Shown in pieces: positions 1-8,572 of a DNA stretch of 45,621 nt. How positions within the stretch are numbered: position 1 is the first letter of the stretch; each line of letters starts with the position of its first letter. The notes under the pieces are model-generated. The model was not told the DNA's origin and did not search any database. It worked only from the letters and a program-made list of their open reading frames with translations. Both the position numbers and the translations under genes were made by a program. Source of the stretch: CAYUHK01 sp964475165 (lineage in GTDB: Bacteria > Verrucomicrobiota > Kiritimatiellia > JAAZAB01). The DNA lies in contig CAYYVN010000013.1 of assembly GCA_964475165.1 (NCBI GenBank), positions 1 to 45,621 of the forward strand, in the 5' to 3' direction.

Positions 1-93
<93 letters not shown>

Positions 94-167
94 CCAAGCG
101 CCACAGAAGCGCCTGATCCAATCAGCATAGGCTAAACCAGCGCCGCTGAGCAAGGGAAAAGCCTGTC

Positions 168-548
168 TCAGACGGTAAAGGAATAAAGGCCGGCTGGATC
201 AACCAGCCGGCCTTGCTGAAAGCGCACGCCTTCAGCGGCCAGCAGAGCGCGTTTACGCTTCAAGGCCGCCCCACCCCGCCGCCCCTCAAACCCGCCCAAG
301 GTGCCATCAGTGGCAATCACCCGATGGCAGGGCACAGGCACCAGCCCCTGGCGGCGCACATCCGCCAGACGCGTGAAAGCATAGGGATTATGCTTCAAAG
401 CCTGGCCAACGGCACGCCAGGAACGGCAGCCCAGATATTGCGCCAAAAGCTTGTAGGTTGTCACCCGGCCCCTGGGTATGCGCCGTACAGCGGCATAAAC
501 ACGCGCTTGAAAGGCTGTCGGCTTATGGCTCACGGTGCCGGATAGCAT
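168..548 (-). CDS. Methylated-DNA--protein-cysteine methyltransferase family protein
   Basis: This 126-residue protein is a stand-alone C-terminal domain of the Ogt/MGMT family, which removes alkyl groups from O6-alkylguanine by transferring them irreversibly to its own cysteine. The active-site motif PCHRVI is present (Cys about residue 74), preceded by the DNA-binding helix region (RGRVTTYKLLAQYLG) and followed by GTLGGFEG, as in the family. The reading frame is open upstream, but the ATG at 548 has a GAGG ribosome-binding site and starts just before the conserved domain. The gene is divergent from the AsmA-like gene. A transferase-like protein lacking repair activity is less likely because the cysteine is intact. 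Confidence 0.9.
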   Translation of the reverse strand: MLSGTVSHKPTAFQARVYAAVRRIPRGRVTTYKLLAQYLGCRSWRAVGQALKHNPYAFTRLADVRRQGLVPVPCHRVIATDGTLGGFEGRRGGAALKRKRALLAAEGVRFQQGRLVDPAGLYSFTV

Positions 549-697
549 AAAAAACCTCACTGGTCCCCTGACCGGAAGGCCAGGAAAGAATTGAGTGTCT
601 GAACTAGCTTGGCTATGATTATAGACGAAAACCAAATTCATGCAACTCCGATGGGTAAAACCCATCCCAATGGCTTACAAACCTTACAGGGGATGCC

Positions 698-2881
698 ATG
701 CACCTGCCCCGCTGCCCTTGCCTGACCTGGCGGATCCTGGGCCTGCTACTGCTATGCGGCTTGCTGCTGATGCTCTATGGCAGCACCAAGGGGCTGCCCG
801 GCCGCTGGCTCGAACCTTGGCTGGGTAGCGCCACTGGCTATCGCATCGCCTTGGACAGGGTCCGCTGGGATCCGCTGGAGGGAATCCTGGGCGAGAATGT
901 GCGTATTGAAACAGATACCCAGCAATTCCGCGCCTGGCTGACAGCCGCGCAAGTTATCATACGGATCAATCCCCTGGCTTGGATCAGCGGCCAAACCTGG
1001 CTGCGACAAGTGCGGATGCATAATGGAGCATTACGCTTGGAATGGGCCGGAACCAGCGCCGGCCAGGAAAGAACCAGTCTGGCCATACACAATATCCAAG
1101 GTAATTTGCGCTACCGCCAGGCAAGCTGGCAGTTGATCGAGCTCAGAGCGGAAATGCTCGATACCGCCATCAACTGCTACGGAGAAATGTTTTTCCCTCC
1201 ACCCCAACTGGCCACCGAGGATAGTAGCCTGCAGGGCTGGCTGGCTTGCTCAGGCCCGGTATGGCAGGGCGTCGGGATGGAGACGGGCCTGGTCGGCTTC
1301 ACATTCAGCGACAAACTCATTCAGCTGGAGCCCTTATATGTGGCGCTGACCCGGGGAACCTCGGGCGGAGTGCTTGAGGGTCAGGCCTGCTATCACTTGG
1401 AAACCAAGGACTATACCGCGCAACTGAAAGTCCAGGCCGATCCCTATTGCCTGACGCCCCTTCTGAACTCCAACCTGGTGGATTGGATCCGCCCCTGGAA
1501 CGGCCAGCGCTTAGAGGCTGAATTAGCCCTGGGAGGCCGGTTCGATAACGAGGATGCTCTCTGGATCACAGGCCGGCTGGCAGCTGGCGACGGCACTTAC
1601 AACACGGTGCCCATCAAGGAATTTAGCACCAGCATCTCTTACGCCCAAGACCGCCTAACCCTGGATAATCTATATCTGGCTAGACCGGAAGGCGCCCTGA
1701 CCGGGTGGCTGACGACTGACTTGAACGAGACCATTTTGGAAATGGATTTAAGCAGCACGGCGCATCCCGTGGCTATCGCCAAAATACTCGGAGATGATAT
1801 CCTGGCTTATCTCGATGGCTTTCATTTCGAGGGCCAGATGCGGATGAGCGTCCGAGGCCGGCTGGACTATGAAACTGGCACGCGCACTGATCTGCGAGCG
1901 GCAATCGAGGGCTGGGAATGGGGCTATCTGCCCTGGCATGCCGAACACTGCGCCTTCAATCTGGCACTGCGGCAACAGGATTTACACTTAACCCAACTGC
2001 GGGGCGCGGCTTTCGAGGGCACTTTTAGCGGAGAGGCAGCCTGGCATGGATCGCAAGCGGACCAGGCCAGCTACACCTTGCAGGCGCGCCTGGATGATAT
2101 GAATTTTAATGCACTGCTGGAAGGGCTGGGCTATACCAACCAGGCCGAACAGGCCGGGCATATGTATGCTGAGTGCATCCTGGCGGGCGCTCTGAGAGAA
2201 GGCCGCCTCCAGGCTAGCTCCGGCGGCGGGTGGATCCGTATCCAGGATGGCCTATATCAACTGCATTTCTTGGGAGATTTTGCGCGCCTGCTGAACACGC
2301 TGGCGCCCCGCATAGGCCGTATTAGTCTGACGGATTTTGAAGCTACTTTCAGCCTCAATGAACAGCGCCTGACGACCAGCGCTGCCCGGCTCAGCGGACC
2401 GCAATTAGCAGTGCATGGCCAGGGCCATTACGCGCTGGATGATCAACTGGCTTTCATCGTTTGGGTGCGGCTGCCCGAACGCTTCCTGCTGCTCTCATCC
2501 ATATCTCAGATGACAGACGCGCTCCCTTTCCGGCTGCTGGCCTTCCGTCTGACCGGCCCGCTGGCCAATCCGCAATGGTGGCCCCTTAATTTAACCCAGG
2601 AACAGCTGCGCTACCTGCCGACAGATTTATTGGTCAAAATGCCCAAAAACATCCTGCTGGATCTACCTCGGAATGTACTGGTCACCTTGCCACAAGAAGT
2701 GTTAGTGACCCTGCCCCGCGAGCTGCTGGTGACCCTGCCGCGGGAAGTTCTGCTCAAACTGCCCAAGAGGGTCTTGATTGATCTACCCGAGGAACTATTT
2801 ATCAAACTGCCCCAGGACATCAGGTCCTCGCTCCTGCCAACGCCCAAAAGGCGCTCCTCGGAGCGCAAAAAAGGCCAATAA
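698..2881 (+). CDS. AsmA/TamB-like envelope protein with C-terminal octapeptide repeats
   Basis: The 727-residue protein begins with one hydrophobic segment (about residues 10-28) that should anchor it in the inner membrane, followed by a large beta-rich periplasmic region. Residues about 500-600 resemble the C-terminal part of AsmA-like proteins (a GxWIRIQDGLY stretch, then alternating strands). The family is linked to lipid transport between membranes and outer membrane assembly; the exact role here is inferred. The ATG at 698 has AGGGGA upstream. The most unusual part is residues 640-711, nine consecutive eight-residue units beginning Leu-Pro or Met-Pro, followed by a basic tail. I know of no such tail in AsmA proteins. 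Confidence 0.72.
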   Translation: MHLPRCPCLTWRILGLLLLCGLLLMLYGSTKGLPGRWLEPWLGSATGYRIALDRVRWDPLEGILGENVRIETDTQQFRAWLTAAQVIIRINPLAWISGQTWLRQVRMHNGALRLEWAGTSAGQERTSLAIHNIQGNLRYRQASWQLIELRAEMLDTAINCYGEMFFPPPQLATEDSSLQGWLACSGPVWQGVGMETGLVGFTFSDKLIQLEPLYVALTRGTSGGVLEGQACYHLETKDYTAQLKVQADPYCLTPLLNSNLVDWIRPWNGQRLEAELALGGRFDNEDALWITGRLAAGDGTYNTVPIKEFSTSISYAQDRLTLDNLYLARPEGALTGWLTTDLNETILEMDLSSTAHPVAIAKILGDDILAYLDGFHFEGQMRMSVRGRLDYETGTRTDLRAAIEGWEWGYLPWHAEHCAFNLALRQQDLHLTQLRGAAFEGTFSGEAAWHGSQADQASYTLQARLDDMNFNALLEGLGYTNQAEQAGHMYAECILAGALREGRLQASSGGGWIRIQDGLYQLHFLGDFARLLNTLAPRIGRISLTDFEATFSLNEQRLTTSAARLSGPQLAVHGQGHYALDDQLAFIVWVRLPERFLLLSSISQMTDALPFRLLAFRLTGPLANPQWWPLNLTQEQLRYLPTDLLVKMPKNILLDLPRNVLVTLPQEVLVTLPRELLVTLPREVLLKLPKRVLIDLPEELFIKLPQDIRSSLLPTPKRRSSERKKGQ
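2615..2830 (+). repeat. Nine tandem 24-bp coding units (octapeptide LPxxLLVx)
   Basis: Within the AsmA-like gene, nine in-frame units of 24 bp encode octapeptides of the pattern Leu-Pro, two polar residues, then four residues starting with two hydrophobics (for example LPQEVLVT, LPRELLVT, LPREVLLK, LPKRVLID). The units differ at DNA level although the protein pattern is kept, which suggests selection on the protein rather than very recent expansion. Between units the Leu-Pro is retained with one Leu to Met exception. Confidence 0.9.
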
Positions 2882-2981
2882 CCTCATTGACCAGAGCGGC
2901 CGGCTGGCCTATATTAATCTTCAGGCTTTTGGCTAACTTGCTTATATTAGCGAGCACCGCATGGAGAGGAAGGGGCCGGCT

Positions 2982-3272
2982 ATGCAAACTAACGATCATC
3001 AGGCTGCCGAAAATGTCTCCACGCCGCAAACGGAGCAGTTTCCGGCCCCGGCCAGCGGCAATCAGCTTTGGCAGAAGCTTATCATCGGCGCTTTGGGTCT
3101 GGCGCTCCTATTGGTTGTGGTTATCATCGTGATGCAAATCATGGAAACTAAGTTTTATAGAATGCCTCCCTCGGTCTGGCCGAGAAAATGCGCGGAAATA
3201 ACAGCCGCCGAGAGCCAGACCCCAGCGGCGCAATCAGCCGAGCCAGTGGAAACGGCCAGGCCGACACAGTAG
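2982..3272 (+). CDS. Small single-pass membrane protein, unknown function
   Basis: The 96-residue product has a hydrophilic N-terminus, one strongly hydrophobic helix (about residues 36-55, IIGALGLALLLVVVIIVMQI) and an Ala/Glu/Pro/Thr-rich tail, so it should be a single-pass membrane protein. I chose the ATG at 2982 because AGGAAGGGG lies about six bases upstream; an ATG at 2961 gives seven more residues. It lies between the AsmA-like gene and another small exported protein on the same strand, and may be co-transcribed with them. I do not recognise the family. Confidence 0.62.
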   Translation: MQTNDHQAAENVSTPQTEQFPAPASGNQLWQKLIIGALGLALLLVVVIIVMQIMETKFYRMPPSVWPRKCAEITAAESQTPAAQSAEPVETARPTQ

Positions 3273-3307
3273 CAACCAATCAACAGAGAACTAACAGGAG
3301 CCCCATA

Positions 3308-3745
3308 ATGAAAAGAGCGCCTCTCATCATCAGCACTGGAATCTCTCTGGCCTTGATCTGTTATGCCACGGCTCTCATGGCCCAGCCACCGCCGGAGGGT
3401 GCGGCGGCGCCGGTGCCGGCTTTCACACCCGGGAAAATGACCGGGTTTCAGCCGGTAGCCGTGGATCCTGAGTTGGGCCGCCAGAGCATGCAGGCCTGGT
3501 CGGAATATGAGGCCCTCAATCGTAAGATCATGGCGCGCCAAACAAAACTCTATGAGGAGAATCCGACCATTCAGGAATTGCAGGACCGCATGCGCGAGAT
3601 TCAAAAGAAAATCGATGCTATCCTGGATGCAGACGAAGAGCTCCAGCAATTACAGGAAAAATTTAAAGAGATCACGCCCAGCATGCCAGCCGGCCTGCTG
3701 AAACCGCCGGCCGCTGCTAAGGCAGAGAAACCGGCCAAGCCCTAG
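3308..3745 (+). CDS. Small exported coiled-coil protein, unknown function
   Basis: The 145-residue protein starts with a classical signal peptide (MKR, hydrophobic core to about residue 20, likely cleavage after MAQ) and then a proline/alanine-rich linker. Residues about 65-120 are rich in Glu, Gln, Lys and Leu in heptad-like spacing (the TIQELQDRMREIQKKID region), indicating a coiled coil. The tail is Lys/Pro/Ala rich. The start at 3308 has AGGAG eight bases upstream. It is probably a periplasmic helical protein. The stop codon directly abuts the stop codon of the convergent glycosyltransferase gene. Confidence 0.7.
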   Translation: MKRAPLIISTGISLALICYATALMAQPPPEGAAAPVPAFTPGKMTGFQPVAVDPELGRQSMQAWSEYEALNRKIMARQTKLYEENPTIQELQDRMREIQKKIDAILDADEELQQLQEKFKEITPSMPAGLLKPPAAAKAEKPAKP

Positions 3746-5740
3746 CTATTCTGCCTGCGGCACATCCTCTAGCCACACTTCATCCATCAAGAAGGGTCTC
3801 TCCTGGATATTCCAGAAGGGATCCCTGAGCAGCAGTCGATTCAAGCCCGGTTGCAAAGCCCAACTGCCCAAGGACCATTCCTCTAACAGCAGATGCTGAA
3901 AATCATGGGTGGCGCCATGGAGCCCGATCACGCGCTTGCTGCCGTTGAGAGCCATGCCGCGGATAGTCAAGTTCACCCAATTGGTTTGCGAGGTTAAATT
4001 ATAAACTTCCAGGGTGGCTTGCTCTCTTAAAACACGCCAATCCCGAAAATCGCCCAGTTGCTGCCAGAGCTTTACATAGCCCCATTCCGGCCCATAAAAA
4101 AGCTGGCGGCGTGCTTTATCGGCGGCGGCCATGGCCAGCACATCCTCGCGGGTATTGTAATGTAGAGTGCAAATCAGCCCATTGCTGTTCCCTTGATAGA
4201 AGTTTTCTTCCGGGGAGAGCAGCACTTGGCGCAGTTTTAGGCCGGGTTCATTTCTGAACTCCACTTGCTGATGGAAAAACTGGCGCGGCCATTCCCAGGC
4301 CTCCAGGCCATAGGGGCTTTTGAAACACACCTCCAAATAGGCGGCTTCCGGGTATTTGCGCATGAAATCTTGGACGGTTTGCGTCCAGTTATATTGCAAG
4401 AGCAATTCTTGGGGCTCGTTGGGAATGGTGAAAGTTGCCACCACATTGGTCGGCGCGTTATGCAGCATTTCATTCCAGGGCTGAAACCAACGATCCACCA
4501 CTACCGGCGCGCCGGGAGGCAGATGCGTATCCATCCAACGATTGGCCATGGTATAGGGCACCGGATTGCCGGGCAGGCTGAGCAGCCAGCTAAGCGGCGC
4601 GACCATCAACCCTCCCACCAGCGCCACCAGGGCCAGCAGCGGCAGCTGCCGAGCGCGCGCCGGTAAAAACCGTGCCAGCCAATCGGCCAGCAGCAGAACT
4701 CCCAGGGTCGAAAGGAAGATCAGGATCAGCCACAGGGGCGTATAATAGCGCATATTAAAAAACTGGCGGGCCAAGCCCATCATCAGCGAGAGGACCGCCG
4801 CCAATATGCAGAAGAGCCCCAGCGCAATCAGCACAATATAACGCCAACGACGACTGCGCAGGCCCAAGCCAATGCCGGAAAGCAATAGACCCAGCGAGAC
4901 CAGCGCGCGCGGCCAGCCGCCGCCCCAGGTCATGACAAAGGGCGTGCGCCACTTAGCCAGAAGCGTCATAATGGGATTATCGCCGCCGGTCAGAAAAGAT
5001 TCCTGGGCCGTAAAGAAGGCTGAGATAAACATGTATATCCATGGCACCAGAGCTAGCAGCCAAACTCCGCTGGCCACGGCGCAGCCGATCCATAAAACCT
5101 GCTCCGGATGCCGTCGCCAGGCCCGCCAAGCCATCCCCGCGATTACCAGCCACAGCAACCCCATCAAGGGCCAGGACGACATATGCGTATGGCAGGCCAG
5201 AATGGCTGCCGCCGTAAAAAGCACCAGATCCCTGGCGCGCGGCGCGCGGCCAGCCGCCAGGGCGCGAAGCACCAGCACACCAAAAGCTGCCGCCAGCGTA
5301 TTGAAAAATATGGGAAAAGCATAAACATGCGCCTGGCGTGAATAATAGATGCTGAAGGGATTGATGGCGCCAAAGAAAGCCAATAACCAGGCCAAACGTC
5401 CGTCCCCAAAAGCGCGCCCCAGCAGAAAGAGCGCCCCGACCGTCAAGCCCCCCAAGAGGGCATAGACGAAGCGTACATTGAAACGATTAGCCTCCAGCTT
5501 GAAGGTGGTGATGAAGGCCCCCACCGTCATGCGCGGCACTGGCATGATGCGGGTTTCCTTAAAAGTCTGCCAATCGCAACGGATATGTTCTGCCGGAGTA
5601 TAGCTGGCCAAGGGCGGGATCAGCAAAGCCACTTCATCGGAGCGGGTATCGGTGAAGCCCAAGCGATAAAAGCGTATGCCCAAGCCCATTAAAAGCAGCA
5701 GGGACAATAAAACAATCGAACGCAATCCCATATGGCGCAT
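3746..5740 (-). CDS. Glycosyltransferase family 39-type membrane protein
   Basis: This 664-residue protein has an N-terminal hydrophobic helix followed by a first loop with the acidic pair Asp-Glu (residues about 35-36, TRSDEVAL), then roughly ten membrane segments and a large soluble C-terminal region. That layout is typical of the GT39/PMT/ArnT superfamily, which uses polyprenyl-phosphate sugars on the outer face of the inner membrane. The gene lies just downstream of a GT2 enzyme that probably makes such a lipid-linked sugar, so they likely act in sequence. The acceptor (protein, lipid A or polysaccharide) cannot be told from sequence. Confidence 0.85.
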   Translation of the reverse strand: MRHMGLRSIVLLSLLLLMGLGIRFYRLGFTDTRSDEVALLIPPLASYTPAEHIRCDWQTFKETRIMPVPRMTVGAFITTFKLEANRFNVRFVYALLGGLTVGALFLLGRAFGDGRLAWLLAFFGAINPFSIYYSRQAHVYAFPIFFNTLAAAFGVLVLRALAAGRAPRARDLVLFTAAAILACHTHMSSWPLMGLLWLVIAGMAWRAWRRHPEQVLWIGCAVASGVWLLALVPWIYMFISAFFTAQESFLTGGDNPIMTLLAKWRTPFVMTWGGGWPRALVSLGLLLSGIGLGLRSRRWRYIVLIALGLFCILAAVLSLMMGLARQFFNMRYYTPLWLILIFLSTLGVLLLADWLARFLPARARQLPLLALVALVGGLMVAPLSWLLSLPGNPVPYTMANRWMDTHLPPGAPVVVDRWFQPWNEMLHNAPTNVVATFTIPNEPQELLLQYNWTQTVQDFMRKYPEAAYLEVCFKSPYGLEAWEWPRQFFHQQVEFRNEPGLKLRQVLLSPEENFYQGNSNGLICTLHYNTREDVLAMAAADKARRQLFYGPEWGYVKLWQQLGDFRDWRVLREQATLEVYNLTSQTNWVNLTIRGMALNGSKRVIGLHGATHDFQHLLLEEWSLGSWALQPGLNRLLLRDPFWNIQERPFLMDEVWLEDVPQAE

Positions 5741-5811
5741 CGCTCACCAGCCCCTATCAGTTTTGTTGAGGATGAATAAAATTATCGGGCTGCATAATGT
5801 GGAGACCGCGC

Positions 5812-6783
5812 TCATAACGCTTGGCTAGCTCCAGAGGTCGAGGAAGCGCGCTGCGAAACCTCCTCCGCAATGATATATAGCGGCCGCCCCTTCGCTTGTT
5901 CATAGCAACGCCCCATATATTCCCCCAGGATCCCCAAGACAATCAGCTGACAAGCCCCCAGGCAGGTGATGATCGCCACCAGCCCGGTCCAGCCGGCCAG
6001 CGCACTGCCGCGCAGATACATGATCACGGCACTCACGAGCAGGGCCAGGGCCAAAGCGGCGCAGCCAAGCCCCAGATACATCGCCAGGCGCAAGGGGCGA
6101 ATCGACAGGGCCGTGATCCCATCCAAGGCTAAACGCATGAGCTGCCAATAGGAGTATTTGGTTACTCCCGCATGGCGTTCATCCCGCTCATAACTAAAAG
6201 GCACCTGCTTATAGCCTATCCAGCTTACCATGCCCCTGATAAAGCGATAGCGTTCCGGCATGGCCAGCAAGATATTCAGCACCCGCCTGGTGATTAACCT
6301 GAAATCTCCCGTATCGCGCGGGATGCTGGTATCGGTTATTTTGGTGATCAAACGGTAAAAGAGCGCGGCGGTCGTTCGTTTCAGCCAAGTTTCCCCGGCG
6401 CGATAGGTTCTCTGACCATAGACTACGTCGGCGCCCGTGCTTTGCAGTAAATCAAACATGGCTGGCAATAGCTCGGGAGGATCCTGTAGATCAGCATCCA
6501 TGATCAAAATATAATCGCCCGTGCACTTGGCCAAACCGGCGCTGAGAGCTAGCTGATGCCCATGATTACGCGCCAGATTGATCCCCACCACAGCCGGATC
6601 AGCCTGCGCCGCCGCCACGAGCAAAGGCCAGGTCTGATCGGTGGATCCATCATTCACGATCACGATTTCATGCGGGCGGCCGCCGGCGCGGCAGACAGTC
6701 TGTACCCGGCGGAGCAGCTCGGCAAAGGTCTCGCTTTCATTGAAGCAGGGAATCACAACCGAAATGACTGGTTTATTTTGCAT
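5812..6783 (-). CDS. GT2 polyprenyl-phosphate glycosyltransferase (DPM1/GtrB-like)
   Basis: A 323-residue protein with an N-terminal GT-A fold: VVIPCFNE near the start, VNDGSTD for nucleotide binding, and DADLQDPPE carrying the metal-binding acidic residues. Two hydrophobic helices near the C-terminus (about residues 230-290) match the GtrB/ArnC/YkcC type, which transfers a sugar from a nucleotide donor to polyprenyl phosphate. The ATG at 6783 is preferred over a TTG six bases earlier because GGAAGG lies six bases upstream of it. The GT39-type gene follows 71 bases downstream on the same strand, a common pairing for surface glycan modification. Confidence 0.9.
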   Translation of the reverse strand: MQNKPVISVVIPCFNESETFAELLRRVQTVCRAGGRPHEIVIVNDGSTDQTWPLLVAAAQADPAVVGINLARNHGHQLALSAGLAKCTGDYILIMDADLQDPPELLPAMFDLLQSTGADVVYGQRTYRAGETWLKRTTAALFYRLITKITDTSIPRDTGDFRLITRRVLNILLAMPERYRFIRGMVSWIGYKQVPFSYERDERHAGVTKYSYWQLMRLALDGITALSIRPLRLAMYLGLGCAALALALLVSAVIMYLRGSALAGWTGLVAIITCLGACQLIVLGILGEYMGRCYEQAKGRPLYIIAEEVSQRASSTSGASQAL

Positions 6784-6991
6784 CCGCAACCTTCCATTCC
6801 ATTGGCCAGCTATTTCCCCGCCCGGGCGATTAATAGCCGGGCCGGATCAAGCCTGGCTGTGACAAACAATAGGCTCTGACTGAGGCTTTGTAAAGCATTT
6901 CCCAGCCTTGGCTTGCCAAGGGGCGCTCGAGCGGCTATATTGCTGCCGCATAGCAGGCTATCCCAAGCGAAGAAGCTTGCAGGGAGGGAAG

Positions 6992-7726
6992 ATGCTCAAT
7001 CTAGACATAATGTTGGTCTTGGCCGCGGGTGTGAGCCTGGCTTGTACCGTGCAAAACCTCTCCGCAACCTCCGCCCAGCCCGAACCAGACGGCGCCCTCT
7101 GGCAGGCCAAACGCCAGGCCATGGTGCAACAACTAAAAGCCTATCACATCACCAACGCCTGCGTCCTGCAGGCCATGGGTAAAGTGCGCCGGCATATGTT
7201 CATACCAGCGCCCCTGCGCCAGGCGACGCAGGCTTATGGCGACCACCCCTGCTCCATCGGGCAAGGCCAAACCATTTCGCAGCCCTATATCGTGGCCTAT
7301 ATGACCGAGCGGCTGCAGCTCAAGCCCGGAGAGAAGGTCTTGGAGATTGGGACCGGCTCTGGTTACCAGGCCGCCGTCCTGGCCGAATGCGGAGCGCAGG
7401 TCTATAGCATTGAGATCATACCGGAACTGGCGCGGCATGCGCGCCAGGCACTGGATCAAGAAGGCTATAGCGCAGTCCAGATCCTCACCGGCGATGGCTA
7501 TCTGGGCTGGCCGGAACACAGCCCTTTCGATGCCATCATCCTGACCTGCGCCCCAGATGAAATCCCAGCCGCACTGCTGGACCAGCTGCGCGAAGGCGGC
7601 CGCATCATTGCCCCGGTAGGCGCCCAGCATCAACGCTTGGTCATTCTGCGTAAAGAGAGCGGCCAGATAAAAACCAGCGCAGATTTACCCGTACGCTTTG
7701 TCCCCATGGTTCGCGAGCATCCCTGA
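6992..7726 (+). CDS. pcm: Protein-L-isoaspartate O-methyltransferase, apparently exported
   Basis: The 244-residue product carries the Pcm core: IGQGQTISQPYIVAYMTE, the SAM-binding VLEIGTGSGYQAAVLAE motif, and RIIAPVG near the C-terminus. The enzyme methylates isoaspartyl residues in damaged proteins as the first repair step. Unusually, it starts with a hydrophobic segment (about residues 5-20) and a Ser/Ala/Pro/Glu-rich linker before the catalytic domain, suggesting export or membrane attachment, although the extreme N-terminus has no positive charge. The start at 6992 has AGGGAGGGAAG upstream. The gene is divergent from the GT2 gene. Confidence 0.9.
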   Translation: MLNLDIMLVLAAGVSLACTVQNLSATSAQPEPDGALWQAKRQAMVQQLKAYHITNACVLQAMGKVRRHMFIPAPLRQATQAYGDHPCSIGQGQTISQPYIVAYMTERLQLKPGEKVLEIGTGSGYQAAVLAECGAQVYSIEIIPELARHARQALDQEGYSAVQILTGDGYLGWPEHSPFDAIILTCAPDEIPAALLDQLREGGRIIAPVGAQHQRLVILRKESGQIKTSADLPVRFVPMVREHP

Positions 7727-7749
7727 GGCACCCGCCTGGGCCAGGCCAG

Positions 7750-8394
7750 CTAACAAGAGAGCAAGAACGAACTCGGGCGCCGGGCAGCAAAGGAGGCCTG
7801 GCGGGTATAGCGCAGGAGCAAGCGGCGCCGATAGAGCCCTTCGCTGAGGTGCGTATTTTCCAGTTCCCAACGCAAGCCATAGCGCACCCTGCCAGCACGA
7901 TCTTGAGCTGTGAAGCCCCCTTGCAGGGCGGATCTATTCCAAAGACACTGCGGCACTTCCGACCATTCCAGGAGCCAGACCAGCAGACAGGGAAAAATTT
8001 CCGCATCCACGCAATCCAAGGGTAAGCTGCAGCTCTTTTGCGCCACGCCTTGGGCAGAGAGCTCAAAGCCAACCGCGCCCGGCGGGCCCAGCACAGCCAA
8101 CTGCACCAAGGCGGCGCGCCAAGCTTCCTTGCGCTGCGGCCAATGCGGCAGACGATGCAGTTCACGCTGCAAGGCGGTTTCCGGGAATAATAAGTCCCGC
8201 GCAAGGGCCAGATCCGTTAGGATCTCAAAGGCCATGCTGTCGCAAGTGCTATAATCCGCAGCGACTTCCTCCAGCAGGCCGGCCCAAAATTGAGCGGCTG
8301 AATGCACGAAACGCACGCCCTGGACGATCAACCCCGGAGCGGGCTTAGATTTGCCGGGCATTGGCGCGGCATCATACTGCAATGCAAAAGTCAT
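7750..8394 (-). CDS. Hypothetical protein, no recognised domain
   Basis: This 214-residue frame has codon use like its neighbours and no signal peptide or membrane segment. The frame stays open through tRNA-His to about 8562, but translation of a tRNA is not credible, so the ATG at 8394 (GGGGG upstream) is the likely start; an ATG at 8433 is possible. The protein is rich in Leu, Trp and Arg, with several cysteines (SCSLPLDC, then a Cys a few residues later) and a C-terminal stretch of alternating charged and hydrophobic residues. I do not recognise the family. It is convergent with pcm, the two stops 24 bases apart. Confidence 0.6.
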   Translation of the reverse strand: MTFALQYDAAPMPGKSKPAPGLIVQGVRFVHSAAQFWAGLLEEVAADYSTCDSMAFEILTDLALARDLLFPETALQRELHRLPHWPQRKEAWRAALVQLAVLGPPGAVGFELSAQGVAQKSCSLPLDCVDAEIFPCLLVWLLEWSEVPQCLWNRSALQGGFTAQDRAGRVRYGLRWELENTHLSEGLYRRRLLLRYTRQASFAARRPSSFLLSC

Positions 8395-8446
8395 GCCCTC
8401 ATCCCCCCGGCCACGAGCCGGCGCGCGGCGCATTAAGCCAAAGAAG

Positions 8447-8521
8447 GGTGAGTGACGGGACTTGAACCCGCGACCCCCAGATCCACAATCTGATGCTCTA
8501 ACCAACTGAGCTACACTCACC
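8447..8521 (-). tRNA. tRNA-His (anticodon GUG), CCA not encoded
   Basis: On the minus strand the acceptor stem is GTGAGTG/CACTCAC with an extra 5' G (position -1) facing the discriminator C, the hallmark of histidine tRNA. The anticodon loop TTGTGGA gives GUG, the D arm reads AGCTCAGTTGGTTAGAGC and the T arm GCGGGTTCAAGTCCCGT. The bases after the discriminator are CTT, so CCA must be added after transcription. Confidence 0.97.
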
Positions 8522-8572
8522 ACCCATGCAAAACAGTTTAACGCCTCTCCGCCAATGTGCAATCAGAAAGCA

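Noticed and set aside
7641..8204. 187-codon minus-strand frame overlapping the unknown gene at 7750-8394
   Set aside because: It runs into the 3' end of pcm, and its Arg/Trp/Cys-rich composition is that of a shadow. The 7750-8394 frame has host-like codon use and a ribosome-binding site.
8395..8562. N-terminal extension of the unknown protein through tRNA-His
   Set aside because: The extension would translate the tRNA gene itself. The ATG at 8394 is more credible.
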